A DNA stretch of 64,000 nucleotides from an uncultured Flavobacteriaceae bacterium (lineage in GTDB: Bacteria > Bacteroidota > Bacteroidia > Flavobacteriales > Flavobacteriaceae), in contig CAJJDI010000001.1 of the NCBI GenBank assembly GCA_905182835.1, positions 37,781 to 101,780 of the forward strand. Reading direction: 5' to 3'. Under the pieces are notes generated by a model. It saw only the letters and a program-made list of their open reading frames with translations. It searched no databases and was not told where the DNA came from. The position numbers and the translations under genes are program-made. Shown here piece after piece: positions 1 through 10,199 of this stretch. Within the stretch, counting starts at the first letter, position 1; every line of letters begins with the position of its first letter.

Positions 1-543
1 TTAGGTGCTTTTGACACCTTTGAATCCATTGCATATTATTCAGTCGCCGTTAAAATAGCGACAGTAACGTCATTAGCTTTAATATCGGTAAACATTGTAA
101 TAGCGCCTAAAATTGCAAAAATTTATAATGATAGAAATTTCTCAGAGTTAAAATCAATGATAAGAAAGGCAACACGAATTAATGTCCTTATTAGTAGTCC
201 TATTTTACTTATACTTTTCTTTTTCCCTGACTTTTTGCTGTCCATGTTTGGCGACAATTATATTTTGGCAAAAAACGCTTTTTTAGTTTTACTGATAGCT
301 CAATTTTTTAATTCTATAACAGGACCCTCTGCCCTTTACTTAAATATGACTGGAAGGCAGAAAATATTAAATTTTATTTTGCTAATCTCTTTATTAATTA
401 ATGTAATATTAAATGTAATACTAATACCTAAATTTGGGATGGTAGGTGCAGCGTCTGCCACAACAATAAGTTTTGTTATATCTAAACTAATAGCCTCTGC
501 AGTTGTCTTATATTTAGATAATGTGAAAACCTACATCTATTAG
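1..543 (+). CDS. Polysaccharide biosynthesis flippase (Wzx/MATE-like), C-terminal part; 5' end outside window
   Basis: Frame +1 is open from base 1 (LGAFDTFESIAYYSVAVKIATVTSLALISVNIVIAPKIAKIY...) and continuous with ORF 157..543; multiple hydrophobic helices typical of polysaccharide flippases. Confidence 0.8.
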   Translation, partial: LGAFDTFESIAYYSVAVKIATVTSLALISVNIVIAPKIAKIYNDRNFSELKSMIRKATRINVLISSPILLILFFFPDFLLSMFGDNYILAKNAFLVLLIAQFFNSITGPSALYLNMTGRQKILNFILLISLLINVILNVILIPKFGMVGAASATTISFVISKLIASAVVLYLDNVKTYIY

Positions 544-546
544 ATC

Positions 547-1455
547 ATGAAAAAGCCAAACTTTATTATTATGGGATTTCCAAAATGCGGCTCTACCGCA
601 TTACATTATTACTTAGATGCGCACCCAGAAATATACATGCCAAACCAAAAAGAATTACACTATTTTACTCAGCCATATATTTCGAAACTTAACCAAGGTG
701 AGGGTGATGTTGCGGCCAAAGAAGGTCAAATCAAAACCACACATGCATATTTTAATTTATTTAAAGGAGTTAAAGGCGAGAAAGCGATAGGAGAAACCTC
801 CCCTTCATATATAAATTATCCAGACTCTTTTAAGAACATAAACAAACACTTGTCGAACCCGAAAGTTATTATACTAATAAGAGACCCGGTAAAAAGAGCT
901 TATTCAAATTATCTACACCTTTTAAGAGAGCAAAGGGAAACGAAAAATTTTAGTCAGTCTCTTGAGTTAGAAGACAAAAGAAAAGAGGAAGGATATTCAG
1001 ACTTTTGGTATTATAAGTTCAACTCTTTTTATTATGATAAAATTATTAAAGCAAAAGAAGCTTTCACAGACGTATTAATTTTGACCCAAGAGGAATTGAA
1101 CAAAAACACTAAAAAAACCATAGCAACAGCATATAGGTTTCTAGAAGTTGATGATGATTTCACCCCAGCGAACTTTAACAATAAATACAACAAGGGAGGT
1201 TTATACAAAAAAAATACAATAACGAATTTTGTGTTTAGACAAGGAAAAATAAAAAGCTTGATAAAAAAAGCATTTAATATTACTCCTTGGATGAAATCAA
1301 TTAAAAACAACATCATCAGTAGGTATCAATATAAACCCGACCCAATAGATTCAGACCTACAAAATAAGCTAATTAAACTCTTTAAAAAAGATGTGCTTAA
1401 AATCACTGAAATTGGAGTAGATACAAGTCTTTGGGATGATAATTTTTTTAAATAA
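547..1455 (+). CDS. Sulfotransferase family protein
   Basis: 5'-PSB-like motif FPKCGSTALHYYLDAHPEI near N-terminus and 3'-PB-like VIILIRDPVKRAYSNY. Confidence 0.85.
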   Translation: MKKPNFIIMGFPKCGSTALHYYLDAHPEIYMPNQKELHYFTQPYISKLNQGEGDVAAKEGQIKTTHAYFNLFKGVKGEKAIGETSPSYINYPDSFKNINKHLSNPKVIILIRDPVKRAYSNYLHLLREQRETKNFSQSLELEDKRKEEGYSDFWYYKFNSFYYDKIIKAKEAFTDVLILTQEELNKNTKKTIATAYRFLEVDDDFTPANFNNKYNKGGLYKKNTITNFVFRQGKIKSLIKKAFNITPWMKSIKNNIISRYQYKPDPIDSDLQNKLIKLFKKDVLKITEIGVDTSLWDDNFFK

Positions 1456-1458
1456 TAA

Positions 1459-2829
1459 GTGAAAATAAACCTTAACATATTAAACATTTCTTTGTTTCTG
1501 ATTTTGTCAGGAATCTTCTTCATGCCCTTTAACTCATGGGATGGGATACCTTTTTTAGGAGAGTATTACAGAGACTCCTGTGTGTTGTTTTTTATTGCCG
1601 CTTTTCTGATTTTACTGTTTAAGAAAAAAATAAAACTCCCATTTCATAGTCCAATATTTTATATTCTAGTAATATTTTTTCTTTGGGCGTTATTGTCAAC
1701 AGCTTTAAACACTGAAACAGTTTCGCAATATTATTTTAAGCAAACAAGCGGAACGACAAGGTTTATTAGGCAATTTCTATCTCTTATTATAGCAGCTTTT
1801 ATACTCCCAATTACATTTTATAATTGTTTTTTGAATTTTGAAACTGAAAAATTACTATATAAGATAAGAAGAGTGATTTACTATTCTTTTATTATAGTAA
1901 TTATATATTCAATAGTTGAAGTTCTAATTGTGAAATTTAATTTACAGTTTTTAAAAAAACCCGTATTAAACCTATTTGATTACTTCCCTTTTGTTGATGC
2001 TAAAACAGACCTTAGACTCGGAAGAATTTCATCAGTTACATTTGAGCCCCCCGCACTAGGAACTTATTTGATCACTATTTTTTCTTGGATGTGCAGCTAC
2101 ATAATAACTTCTAAAAGTTACTACAAGCATATCCCCTCAATTGCAGTTATATTATTAGCTTTTATTTCAGGATCTAGGGCGGCATTTTTCATTATTTTAA
2201 TTCAAGCAATTATATTTATAGCAGTTATTTCTCAGTCACAACAATACAGTAAATTGTTCACAAAGATTATAGTCGCTTTATCAATTACAATTTCTACAGG
2301 GCTTATAATATCAGCCCCTAAAATCATTAGCTATTTAGATAATGAAATACAGTCCTTTAAGCTAGATAATGCTGACCATTCTTTGTCTAACAAATCAAGA
2401 TTTGGGATTCAATATGCGATGTATGAAGTGTTTTTAGAAAACCCTATTATAGGGGTGGGTTACGGCCAACAGGCATTTGAATCAAGATCTAAATATCCAA
2501 GCTGGGCAAAAAGAAATAACTGGGAGTTTAGGCTAAAATATTTAAATCAAAACAATAAAAGGTTTCCTCCAGGCTATAACCTATATCTAAGATTAGCTTC
2601 TGAAGTAGGGATTGTTGGAGTTGGTATATTTTTGTTATTTACAAGCTATATATTGATTTGGTGTTACAACAACATTAACTCTAAAAACAACTTGCTAGGG
2701 ATAATAATTTTCATCTCAATTGTTGGCTTTCTTTTAAATTGGCTTAAGATGGATACTTTTAGAATTTATGGGTTTTGGATTTGCCTCGCGCTTATTTTTA
2801 CATCAACAAAACCTATAAAAAATGAATAA
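1459..2829 (+). CDS. O-antigen polymerase/ligase-like membrane protein (GTG start)
   Basis: Multi-helix protein with large loop and GVGYGQQAFESR / NLYLRLASEVGIVGVGIFL, typical of the Wzy/WaaL family. Confidence 0.7.
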   Translation: MKINLNILNISLFLILSGIFFMPFNSWDGIPFLGEYYRDSCVLFFIAAFLILLFKKKIKLPFHSPIFYILVIFFLWALLSTALNTETVSQYYFKQTSGTTRFIRQFLSLIIAAFILPITFYNCFLNFETEKLLYKIRRVIYYSFIIVIIYSIVEVLIVKFNLQFLKKPVLNLFDYFPFVDAKTDLRLGRISSVTFEPPALGTYLITIFSWMCSYIITSKSYYKHIPSIAVILLAFISGSRAAFFIILIQAIIFIAVISQSQQYSKLFTKIIVALSITISTGLIISAPKIISYLDNEIQSFKLDNADHSLSNKSRFGIQYAMYEVFLENPIIGVGYGQQAFESRSKYPSWAKRNNWEFRLKYLNQNNKRFPPGYNLYLRLASEVGIVGVGIFLLFTSYILIWCYNNINSKNNLLGIIIFISIVGFLLNWLKMDTFRIYGFWICLALIFTSTKPIKNE

Positions 2830-3619
2830 AAAAATCATCATAACCTTACCTCACTTTAATAACCCTAAAGGGCTTTTAAAAACAATATTATCAATTAATG
2901 AAAGCATTACAATTGACATAATTATAGTTGATGACGGTAGCACCCATAAATTAGACGAAAAGGGCATTACATCAATTTATAAATACGGAAAAATATATTT
3001 TCAATATTTAGATAAAAATCAAGGAGTGGGTGTTGCGGCAAACGTTTGTTTAGATTTCGCAATAAAATTCAAATATGAACTAATTGCAAGACTTGATGCT
3101 GGGGACATTTGTTATAAAGACAAGTTTGGTAAACAAGTCCAATACTTAGAAAAAAACCCAGAAATTAAACTTCTTGGGACTTGGGCTAGAGTTCTTGACT
3201 CAAAGGGGAAACACCTATATGACCTAAAACACCCAATAGACTATAAGACAATAAAACAGAAAATGTATTTTAATAGTATGTTTTTAAATCCATCAGTCAT
3301 GTTTTATTCTCACATACTAAATGAAGTCGGAGGCTATCCTTATAAGTACAGAAGAGCTGCCCAAGATTACGCTTTTTTCTTTAAAATAATAAAACGCTAT
3401 AAAGCAGAAAATTATCCAGAAATATTATTGGATTATGTTACGTCTAACAGCTCTATTTCTAGAGTTAAGAGAAAGTTACAGGTTTATCATAGAATTAGAA
3501 TTATTTTAGATAATTTTTATTTTGGCATAATTCCAATTTATGCAATTGTTAGAAATTTAATATTACTAATAATACCTATAAATATTCTTACATTTATTAA
3601 ATCAAAATTATATAGATGA
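2822..3619 (+). CDS. Glycosyltransferase family 2
   Basis: GT-A motifs IDIIIVDDGSTHK, NQGVGVAANVCLDFA, LIARLDAGDIC. Confidence 0.85.
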   Translation: MNKKIIITLPHFNNPKGLLKTILSINESITIDIIIVDDGSTHKLDEKGITSIYKYGKIYFQYLDKNQGVGVAANVCLDFAIKFKYELIARLDAGDICYKDKFGKQVQYLEKNPEIKLLGTWARVLDSKGKHLYDLKHPIDYKTIKQKMYFNSMFLNPSVMFYSHILNEVGGYPYKYRRAAQDYAFFFKIIKRYKAENYPEILLDYVTSNSSISRVKRKLQVYHRIRIILDNFYFGIIPIYAIVRNLILLIIPINILTFIKSKLYR

Positions 3620-4818
3620 AAGTTACTTTAGACAATATATATACTGTTTTATTTTCAGTTCTTTGTTTTTCGTTAGCTTTTATTGGTGATAGGTTTTACG
3701 CTATCCCTAATGGGATTAATATTTCTTTAGTATTAATATTCCCCTTTTTGGTAAACAAACAAAAGTTTATTAATCACATTGTCAAAAAACCAATTGTTTG
3801 GTTTGCTGTTTTCTTGTCTTTTATCTTGGTTAAGTCAGTATTATTAGGACATTTTTTAGAGGACATTTCTGTAATTAAAAAATTATCACAAGCCCTACTT
3901 CTTCTTATTCTATCGTGTGGGTTAAAACCAAAAAGTACAGAGACCTTAAAGTCTGGAATTGTTTTAGGGACATTCATTGCTGTAATTTATTCTTTAATCA
4001 AGATTGGTATAATAGTCATACAAACTACTACTTTTAATTTTGCAAAAGGGCCAATAATAAACGAAACGCTACCTGTTCAAAGATTATACTTAGGGTTGTT
4101 ATGTACAATAAGTTTAATACTTGTTATAGAGAAGTTTTTTAAAAATCGTCAAAAATTAAATTTATTTTTAGCAGTACTATTTACCTTATTTGTTTTTTTA
4201 ATAGCAGCAAGGATAGCAATTATTTCAGTTTTAATTGTAATAATATACTATGTTTTCATAATGATAAAAGCTAAATATAAATACATTTTTTTATTGTTAA
4301 TAATATCCACAACCTCTATGGTAGTACTCTTAAACAACAATTTATCTAAAAGAATACTCCATTTAGACGACACTTTTAGAGAAAGCTATGTAGATAAAAT
4401 CGCAATGCACGAGCCCCGATTTTTAATTTGGAAATACTCTTACGAAGCACTTCAAAGTACTAATTTGTTTCTAGGTAACGGGTTTAATCGAACAGAGGAA
4501 AAGTTAGTTTCTAGTTATAAAAAAATACCGCAATTAAAAAAGAGAGCCTGGTTTATTAATAAGAGATTTAATACCCACAACCAATATATAGACATCGCTT
4601 TAAGCCAGGGGTTTATCGGTCTCTCGCTTTTTTTAATCTTTCTTTTCCAACTCTTTGTTATAGCTAAAAAATCACATTCAGACCTTTTATTATTGTTAAG
4701 CGCTTTGATATATATGTTAGTTTACAATAATTTTCATAGAGTAATTGGAGTTTACATATTTTCACTGATTTTTATTTTTATTTTAGAAAAATCGAATTAC
4801 CAAAAATTAAAAAAATGA
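3616..4818 (+). CDS. O-antigen ligase/polymerase family protein (second copy in cluster)
   Basis: Multi-helix; FLGNGFNRTEE...THNQYIDIALSQGFIGLSLFL pattern of the O-antigen ligase domain. Confidence 0.7.
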   Translation: MKVTLDNIYTVLFSVLCFSLAFIGDRFYAIPNGINISLVLIFPFLVNKQKFINHIVKKPIVWFAVFLSFILVKSVLLGHFLEDISVIKKLSQALLLLILSCGLKPKSTETLKSGIVLGTFIAVIYSLIKIGIIVIQTTTFNFAKGPIINETLPVQRLYLGLLCTISLILVIEKFFKNRQKLNLFLAVLFTLFVFLIAARIAIISVLIVIIYYVFIMIKAKYKYIFLLLIISTTSMVVLLNNNLSKRILHLDDTFRESYVDKIAMHEPRFLIWKYSYEALQSTNLFLGNGFNRTEEKLVSSYKKIPQLKKRAWFINKRFNTHNQYIDIALSQGFIGLSLFLIFLFQLFVIAKKSHSDLLLLLSALIYMLVYNNFHRVIGVYIFSLIFIFILEKSNYQKLKK

Positions 4819-5909
4819 AAAAATTAATTGTTGTTGATTGGCTAGACAAGTATGGCGGCGCAGAAAGAGTTATTTCTTCTCTAACAACTATATTTCAGTT
4901 TGACACGTGTTATACTTTAGTTAACCTAATGTCTAAACAAGATCAGAATCAAGTTTTTTCTGAAAAAAAAACAATAATCAAAAATTCTCCACTTCAGTTA
5001 TTAAAAAGAAAGTTCAGATACCTGTTTTTTTTATTCCCATATTTTATCAGAAAGATGAAAGTTAACACAAATGTTAGACTGATTTTTTCATCATCATTTT
5101 CTGTTTCTAAGGGAATAAAAAAATCTAGCTCCGAGCAAATTCACATTTCATACATTCAGGCAAGAAATCAAAGGTACTTGTGGGATACAGAAGGTGTTTA
5201 TTTTGGAGAATTTAGCAGATTTTTATTATCCCCTCTTTTAAGTTTTTTAAAAAAAACAGATATAAAACAGGCTTCAAATCCAGATTATTTAATAGCCAAT
5301 TCTAAGTTTGTTCAAAGATGGATAAAAGAAAATTATAAACTGAACTCACAAGTAATTTACCCCCCAGTTGATGTGGATAAATTTATACTCGAAAGAAACA
5401 AAAAAAACTACTTCGTTACTGCCTGTAGGCTTGAGCCATACAAAAGAGTTGATTTAATAGTTAAGGCATTTAATAAAATTGAAGATCAACTAATAATTGT
5501 AGGGTCGGGCTCACAGAAGAAATATTTACAAAAAATTGCAGCTTCAAACATCACGTTTATAGACTACTCAGACTCTTCTGTAGTCTTTGAATATGTAAGC
5601 AAAGCAAAAGCCTTTATACACGCAGGAATTGAAGATTTCGGCATCGCTCCTGTAGAAGCACAGGCATGTGGCACCCCAGTCATAGCCATTAAAAAAGGGG
5701 GGTTAAAAGAAACTGTAATTGAGAACAAGACAGGAGTATTTTTTGAAACCCAAGATGATGAGGCAATTTTAAAGGCAATAAATCGTTTTAATAAAATTGA
5801 CTTTGATTATGAATTCATAAGAAATCATTCATTAAAGTACAGCACCTCAAATTTTGAATCAAAAATCAAGGAATTTGTTGAATCAAAAACAAAAAATGAT
5901 AAAATCTAA
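4815..5909 (+). CDS. Glycosyltransferase family 4 (GT1 domain)
   Basis: GGAERVI N-terminus; VTACRLEPYKRVDLIVKAF; EDFGIAPVEAQACGTPVIAIKKGGLKETV. Confidence 0.9.
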   Translation: MKKLIVVDWLDKYGGAERVISSLTTIFQFDTCYTLVNLMSKQDQNQVFSEKKTIIKNSPLQLLKRKFRYLFFLFPYFIRKMKVNTNVRLIFSSSFSVSKGIKKSSSEQIHISYIQARNQRYLWDTEGVYFGEFSRFLLSPLLSFLKKTDIKQASNPDYLIANSKFVQRWIKENYKLNSQVIYPPVDVDKFILERNKKNYFVTACRLEPYKRVDLIVKAFNKIEDQLIIVGSGSQKKYLQKIAASNITFIDYSDSSVVFEYVSKAKAFIHAGIEDFGIAPVEAQACGTPVIAIKKGGLKETVIENKTGVFFETQDDEAILKAINRFNKIDFDYEFIRNHSLKYSTSNFESKIKEFVESKTKNDKI

Positions 5910-7257
5910 AACAACAAGATACTCTGGATTAATAACCCCGCTTTCATATTTTATTGATTTAGTTATAATAAACTTCATATCATTTCAGATATTTACACTT
6001 TTTTTATATCAAGAATTTGAATTAAAGCATGCTTTAACATTATCTGCATCATGGGTTTTAATATCCGTGTTTAACAGATTTTACTATATTTACAGATACA
6101 CAAATGCTCTTCGGATACTTAATTTATTATTAAATCAAATTATATTATTTACATTATCTGTTTTTGCTTTTTCTGGCTTGTTCCCAGGATTAAACCTAGA
6201 GCCGATTTTAATCTTCAAAATGTTGTTTTCACTTTCTACTTTGATAGCAATAGTTAAGTTATTCACCTACTACTCAATTAAAAAATTTAGATCGTATTTT
6301 GGAGGAAATTACAGAAAAACCATCATAATAGGGAGCGATATAGATTCCCAAAATTTAGAGCTGTTTTTCAACTCAACCAAAGAAGCAGGCTATTTGCATA
6401 AGAAAACTTTTTTATCGCTAACACAAAAATCGCTCGATCAATGTCTTGAATTTGTAAAGGAAAATGAAATTGATGAAATATATTGCTCACTAGAAGAGGT
6501 TAAAGACACTGAGCTTAAGAGTTTGATTAAGTTTGCAGATAATAACTTAAAAACCATTAAGTTTATTCCAAACACAACAAAGTTAAGTTCCAAGAAACTT
6601 ATTTATGAAAACTATGGCGCACTACCTGTATTGTCTTTAAGAAAAGTGCCGCTGCAAGATTCTGTTAATCAGTTTTTCAAAAGAGCTGGAGATATCGCAA
6701 TCTCAATATTTGTCATAGTTTTTGTTTTGAGTTGGCTAATTCCAATCATAGCCTTATTTATTAAAAAAGAATCGAATGGTCCTGTTTTCTTTAAGCAAAT
6801 TAGAAATGGAATTAATTATGAAGAGTTTTATTGTTATAAATTTAGATCTATGATTGTTAATGAAAATGCTCATAAATTACAAGCAACAAGAGAAGATTCA
6901 CGAGTAACAAATTTTGGTAAATTCTTAAGAAAGTCTAGCCTAGATGAAATGCCTCAGTTTATTAATGTCTTGCTGGGAGACATGTCTGTGGTTGGCCCAA
7001 GACCTCACATGATTAAAGAAAATGATAAGTACTACAATACCGTAAATAAATACATGTTACGACATGTAATTAAACCAGGAATTACTGGACTAGCACAAGT
7101 AAGCGGGTATCGTGGTGAAATTCAAAAAGAAACAGATATAATTAACAGAATAAAGTTTGATATATTTTATTTAGAAAATTGGTCCTTATTGCTAGATGTT
7201 AAAATTATATTTAGGACTATAATAAACGCTATTAAAGGAGAAGATAAAGCATATTAG
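5896..7257 (+). CDS. Undecaprenyl-phosphate sugar phosphotransferase (WcaJ-like priming transferase)
   Basis: C-terminal bacterial sugar transferase domain (KRAGDIAISI, YKFRSMIVN, RKSSLDEMPQFINVLLGDMSVVGPRPH, KPGITGLAQVSGYRGE). Start reset to ATG 5896 rather than ORF-track 5854. Confidence 0.9.
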   Translation: MIKSKTTRYSGLITPLSYFIDLVIINFISFQIFTLFLYQEFELKHALTLSASWVLISVFNRFYYIYRYTNALRILNLLLNQIILFTLSVFAFSGLFPGLNLEPILIFKMLFSLSTLIAIVKLFTYYSIKKFRSYFGGNYRKTIIIGSDIDSQNLELFFNSTKEAGYLHKKTFLSLTQKSLDQCLEFVKENEIDEIYCSLEEVKDTELKSLIKFADNNLKTIKFIPNTTKLSSKKLIYENYGALPVLSLRKVPLQDSVNQFFKRAGDIAISIFVIVFVLSWLIPIIALFIKKESNGPVFFKQIRNGINYEEFYCYKFRSMIVNENAHKLQATREDSRVTNFGKFLRKSSLDEMPQFINVLLGDMSVVGPRPHMIKENDKYYNTVNKYMLRHVIKPGITGLAQVSGYRGEIQKETDIINRIKFDIFYLENWSLLLDVKIIFRTIINAIKGEDKAY

Positions 7258-7276
7258 TTCTGCTTTTATTTTTTTT
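7246..7276 (+). terminator. Possible Rho-independent terminator at end of polysaccharide cluster
   Basis: AAAGCA (7246-7251) / TGCTTT (7261-7266) stem followed by a T-rich tract; overlaps the stop codon. Confidence 0.4.
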
Positions 7277-7314
7277 AATAATTATAGAAGCTTTATTTTT
7301 ACAAAAAAAAATCA

Positions 7315-8586
7315 ATGAATATATTAATTCTTGGCTCTGGAGGAAGAGAACATGCTTTTGCTTTAAAAATCGCCCAAAGTAAACTTAGCGATAAACTATA
7401 TGTTGCTCCAGGAAATTCAGGGACTCAGAATATAGCTAAAAACATTTCAATAAACATCAATGATTTCAATGAGGTAAAAAAGACTGTTCTTGAATTAAAC
7501 ATAGAAATGGTAATTGTAGGCCCTGAAGACCCTTTAGTTAATGGAATTCATGATTTTTTTGCAGATGACAGCGAAATAAATTCAATAATAGTTATTGGCC
7601 CAAAGCAAATGGCTGCTAAACTAGAAGGAAGTAAAGACTTTGCAAAAGAGTTTTTAATGCGACACAATATTCCAACAGCAGCTTATGCCACTTTCACAAA
7701 ACAAAATTTAAACGAAGGCTATGAGTTCTTAAGCTCTTTAAGACCACCTTATGTACTTAAGGCCGATGGTCTAGCAGCAGGAAAAGGAGTTTTGATCCTA
7801 GAGAGTCTACAAGATGCAAAGAGCCAGTTAAGAGAGATGTTAATAGGAGAAAAATTTGGGGAAGCAAGCTCTAAAGTAGTAATTGAAGAGTTTTTAGATG
7901 GGATAGAATTAAGCTGCTTTGTAATTACCGATGGTGAAAACTACAAAATCTTACCAACAGCTAAAGATTACAAAAGAATAGGAGAAGGAGAGACCGGCTT
8001 AAACACGGGCGGTATGGGGGCTATATCACCGGTTCCATTTGCTAATAAAAGCTTGTTGTCTAAGATAGAAAAAACTATTATTAGACCAACAATGGACGGG
8101 CTTAAAAAAGACAATATTGAATACCAAGGGTTTATATTTATAGGGTTGATTAATGTAAACAATGAGCCAAAAGTTATTGAATATAACGTTCGAATGGGAG
8201 ACCCTGAAACAGAAGCTGTATTCCCTAGAATTCAAAATGATTTTGTAGAAATTTTTCAGTCATTTAAAAATAAAACACTAGATGAGATTAATATTAAAAT
8301 TGACGAAAGAGCATCAGCTACGGTTGTTTTAGTTTCTGGAGGGTATCCAAATAAATATAAAAAAGGGCTTAAAATAACAGGTATAGATGAGGTTATCAAC
8401 TCAACAGTTTATCATGCAGGATCAATCCAAAAGGGAAAGGACATATATACAAATGGCGGAAGGGTATTAGCAGTCACTTCTTTTGGCAATAACTTTAAAG
8501 ACGCGCTTAATAATTCATACCAGAGCGCTTCTAAAATTAATTTTGAAGGGATGTACTACAGAAAAGATCTAGGATTCGATTTATAA
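7315..8586 (+). CDS. purD: Phosphoribosylamine--glycine ligase
   Basis: MNILILGSGGREHAFALKIAQS; KADGLAAGKGV; NTGGMGAISP; NVRMGDPETEAVFPR. Confidence 0.97.
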   Translation: MNILILGSGGREHAFALKIAQSKLSDKLYVAPGNSGTQNIAKNISININDFNEVKKTVLELNIEMVIVGPEDPLVNGIHDFFADDSEINSIIVIGPKQMAAKLEGSKDFAKEFLMRHNIPTAAYATFTKQNLNEGYEFLSSLRPPYVLKADGLAAGKGVLILESLQDAKSQLREMLIGEKFGEASSKVVIEEFLDGIELSCFVITDGENYKILPTAKDYKRIGEGETGLNTGGMGAISPVPFANKSLLSKIEKTIIRPTMDGLKKDNIEYQGFIFIGLINVNNEPKVIEYNVRMGDPETEAVFPRIQNDFVEIFQSFKNKTLDEINIKIDERASATVVLVSGGYPNKYKKGLKITGIDEVINSTVYHAGSIQKGKDIYTNGGRVLAVTSFGNNFKDALNNSYQSASKINFEGMYYRKDLGFDL

Positions 8587-8808
8587 AAATGAATGAGCAG
8601 AAATTGATTTATCTTCCTCACTGTTGTCATCAAATTTTTTCAATTGAAGCATCCAATATGTAAATGCACAAATAAACACAGCTATAGAAATCCATGTCAT
8701 GAAATTAGAAAGCCACCAGTTATCAGCCTCTAAAAATCTTAAAAAATCAAATGGGAATAAAATATAATTTAGAAACAAATCTTGAATTCCATAAAATAAA
8801 TCACGCAT
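8581..8808 (-). CDS. Small DUF6341-like flavobacterial membrane protein
   Basis: 75 aa with one hydrophobic segment (LSNFMTWISIAVFICAFTYWMLQ); position beside purD. Confidence 0.6.
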   Translation of the reverse strand: MRDLFYGIQDLFLNYILFPFDFLRFLEADNWWLSNFMTWISIAVFICAFTYWMLQLKKFDDNSEEDKSISAHSFL

Positions 8809-8834
8809 ATTCTTTATATATTATTTTTACCTTG

Positions 8835-8842
8835 CAAATATA
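8835..8842 (-). promoter_or_regulatory. TAnnTTTG -7 element (TATATTTG on minus) for the DUF6341-like gene
   Basis: Plus-strand CAAATATA, 26 nt upstream of the minus-strand start. Confidence 0.4.
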
Positions 8843-8854
8843 CAAACTCTTTAG

Positions 8855-9775
8855 ATGATAGCAACTTTTTTTACAAAATCAAACCCTATTCATTATATAT
8901 TAGCGTTTATATACTTAATGCTCTTGTTTTATATTAAGGGTAGTCACGATTTTTCATCTTTGTTTTCCTTAGTCCTATTATTAATTTCTGTATTTTTTGT
9001 TAATTTTATTATTAGCAAAAACACACTTAATAAAAATAATAATTTCGGAATTGTAGCAATTTGTTTTTTTATTGGACTCTTTATTGAAGAGCTTCAGTCA
9101 TATGATTTATTATTTTCAAATATTTTCTTGCTTTTAGCACTTAGAAGAATTTACAGCATTAGATCACCCCTTAAGATAAATAAAAAAGTTTTTGACGCTG
9201 CTTTTTGGATTTTAATGAGCTCTATATTTTACACCCCAATTCTACTATTTTTTATTTTATTATTAATTACTATGCTTTTGTATTCCCATTTTAATCCAAA
9301 GACTATTTTAATAATTATTTTTGCTATAATTTCTGGCTCATCTTTTATATACTGTCTAGAAATTATTAATTCAGGCTATTTTTCATTATTTGAATTTATA
9401 AACATTTCTCTTTTCGAAATAACAACAAATGGAATTTATCTTCTCTCTTTTAATGATAATTCCTTTATTGATTTCAAATGGAGTTTTAAAATTGTAATAC
9501 TTTTAGTGTTTTTAACAGGCTTCACATCACTTTATATATGGAATGGACTTGTTAAAACCAACGAAAGAAGAAGGTCTATTACTTTAGTTCTTTTCACAAC
9601 AGTTTTGTCATTAATTATTGTACTTAACAACTTAAATTCTGCCGCATTTGTTTTTTTATTACTGCCAATAATAGTTATTTTCACAAGCTGTTTGGAAAGG
9701 TCTAAAAGCTCGATAATTAGGAATTTAATTTTGTCTATAAGTATTCTTTTGCCTTATCTTTCTGTTCTATTTTAA
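8855..9775 (+). CDS. DUF6427-like polytopic membrane protein
   Basis: About 10 hydrophobic segments, MIATFFTKSNPIHYI start; consistent with the flavobacterial DUF6427 family. Confidence 0.6.
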   Translation: MIATFFTKSNPIHYILAFIYLMLLFYIKGSHDFSSLFSLVLLLISVFFVNFIISKNTLNKNNNFGIVAICFFIGLFIEELQSYDLLFSNIFLLLALRRIYSIRSPLKINKKVFDAAFWILMSSIFYTPILLFFILLLITMLLYSHFNPKTILIIIFAIISGSSFIYCLEIINSGYFSLFEFINISLFEITTNGIYLLSFNDNSFIDFKWSFKIVILLVFLTGFTSLYIWNGLVKTNERRRSITLVLFTTVLSLIIVLNNLNSAAFVFLLLPIIVIFTSCLERSKSSIIRNLILSISILLPYLSVLF

Positions 9776-9806
9776 TTACTTTTGTGTATATAATAAAATA
9801 TAATTT

Positions 9807-10193
9807 ATGAAAATTGAAATTTCAAATGGTGAACTTTTAGATAAACTATCTATACTGGAGTTAAAGTTAAAAAACATTACAGATGAAAATAAATTAATAA
9901 ATGTTCGATCTGAATTTGAAGAACTTAGTCCTTTAGTTCAACAAATTTTCAAGAAAAAAGCTGTAGGTATTAACGAATTATATTTAAAACTTTCAGAAAT
10001 AAACGGTAATCTTTGGGAAATAGAAGATGACATAAGACAATGTGAAAGAGACAAAAAGTTTGACTCAAAATTTGTTCAGTTAGCTAGGGACGTATACTTC
10101 ACTAATGATATTAGATCTGAACTAAAAAAAGAAATTAATATTTTGACCAAATCTGGACTAATTGAAGAAAAGTCATATGAAGATTACTCTTAA
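9807..10193 (+). CDS. DUF6165-like protein
   Basis: MKIEISNGELLDKLSILELKLKNI...; adjacent to a GT9 gene as is common for this family. Confidence 0.55.
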   Translation: MKIEISNGELLDKLSILELKLKNITDENKLINVRSEFEELSPLVQQIFKKKAVGINELYLKLSEINGNLWEIEDDIRQCERDKKFDSKFVQLARDVYFTNDIRSELKKEINILTKSGLIEEKSYEDYS

Positions 10194-10199
10194 ATAATT

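Noticed and set aside
1032-1523. Antisense ORFs 1032..1316 and 1326..1523
   Set aside because: Opposite the confidently coding sulfotransferase and the start of the next gene; low-complexity hydrophobic translations typical of AT-rich antisense frames.
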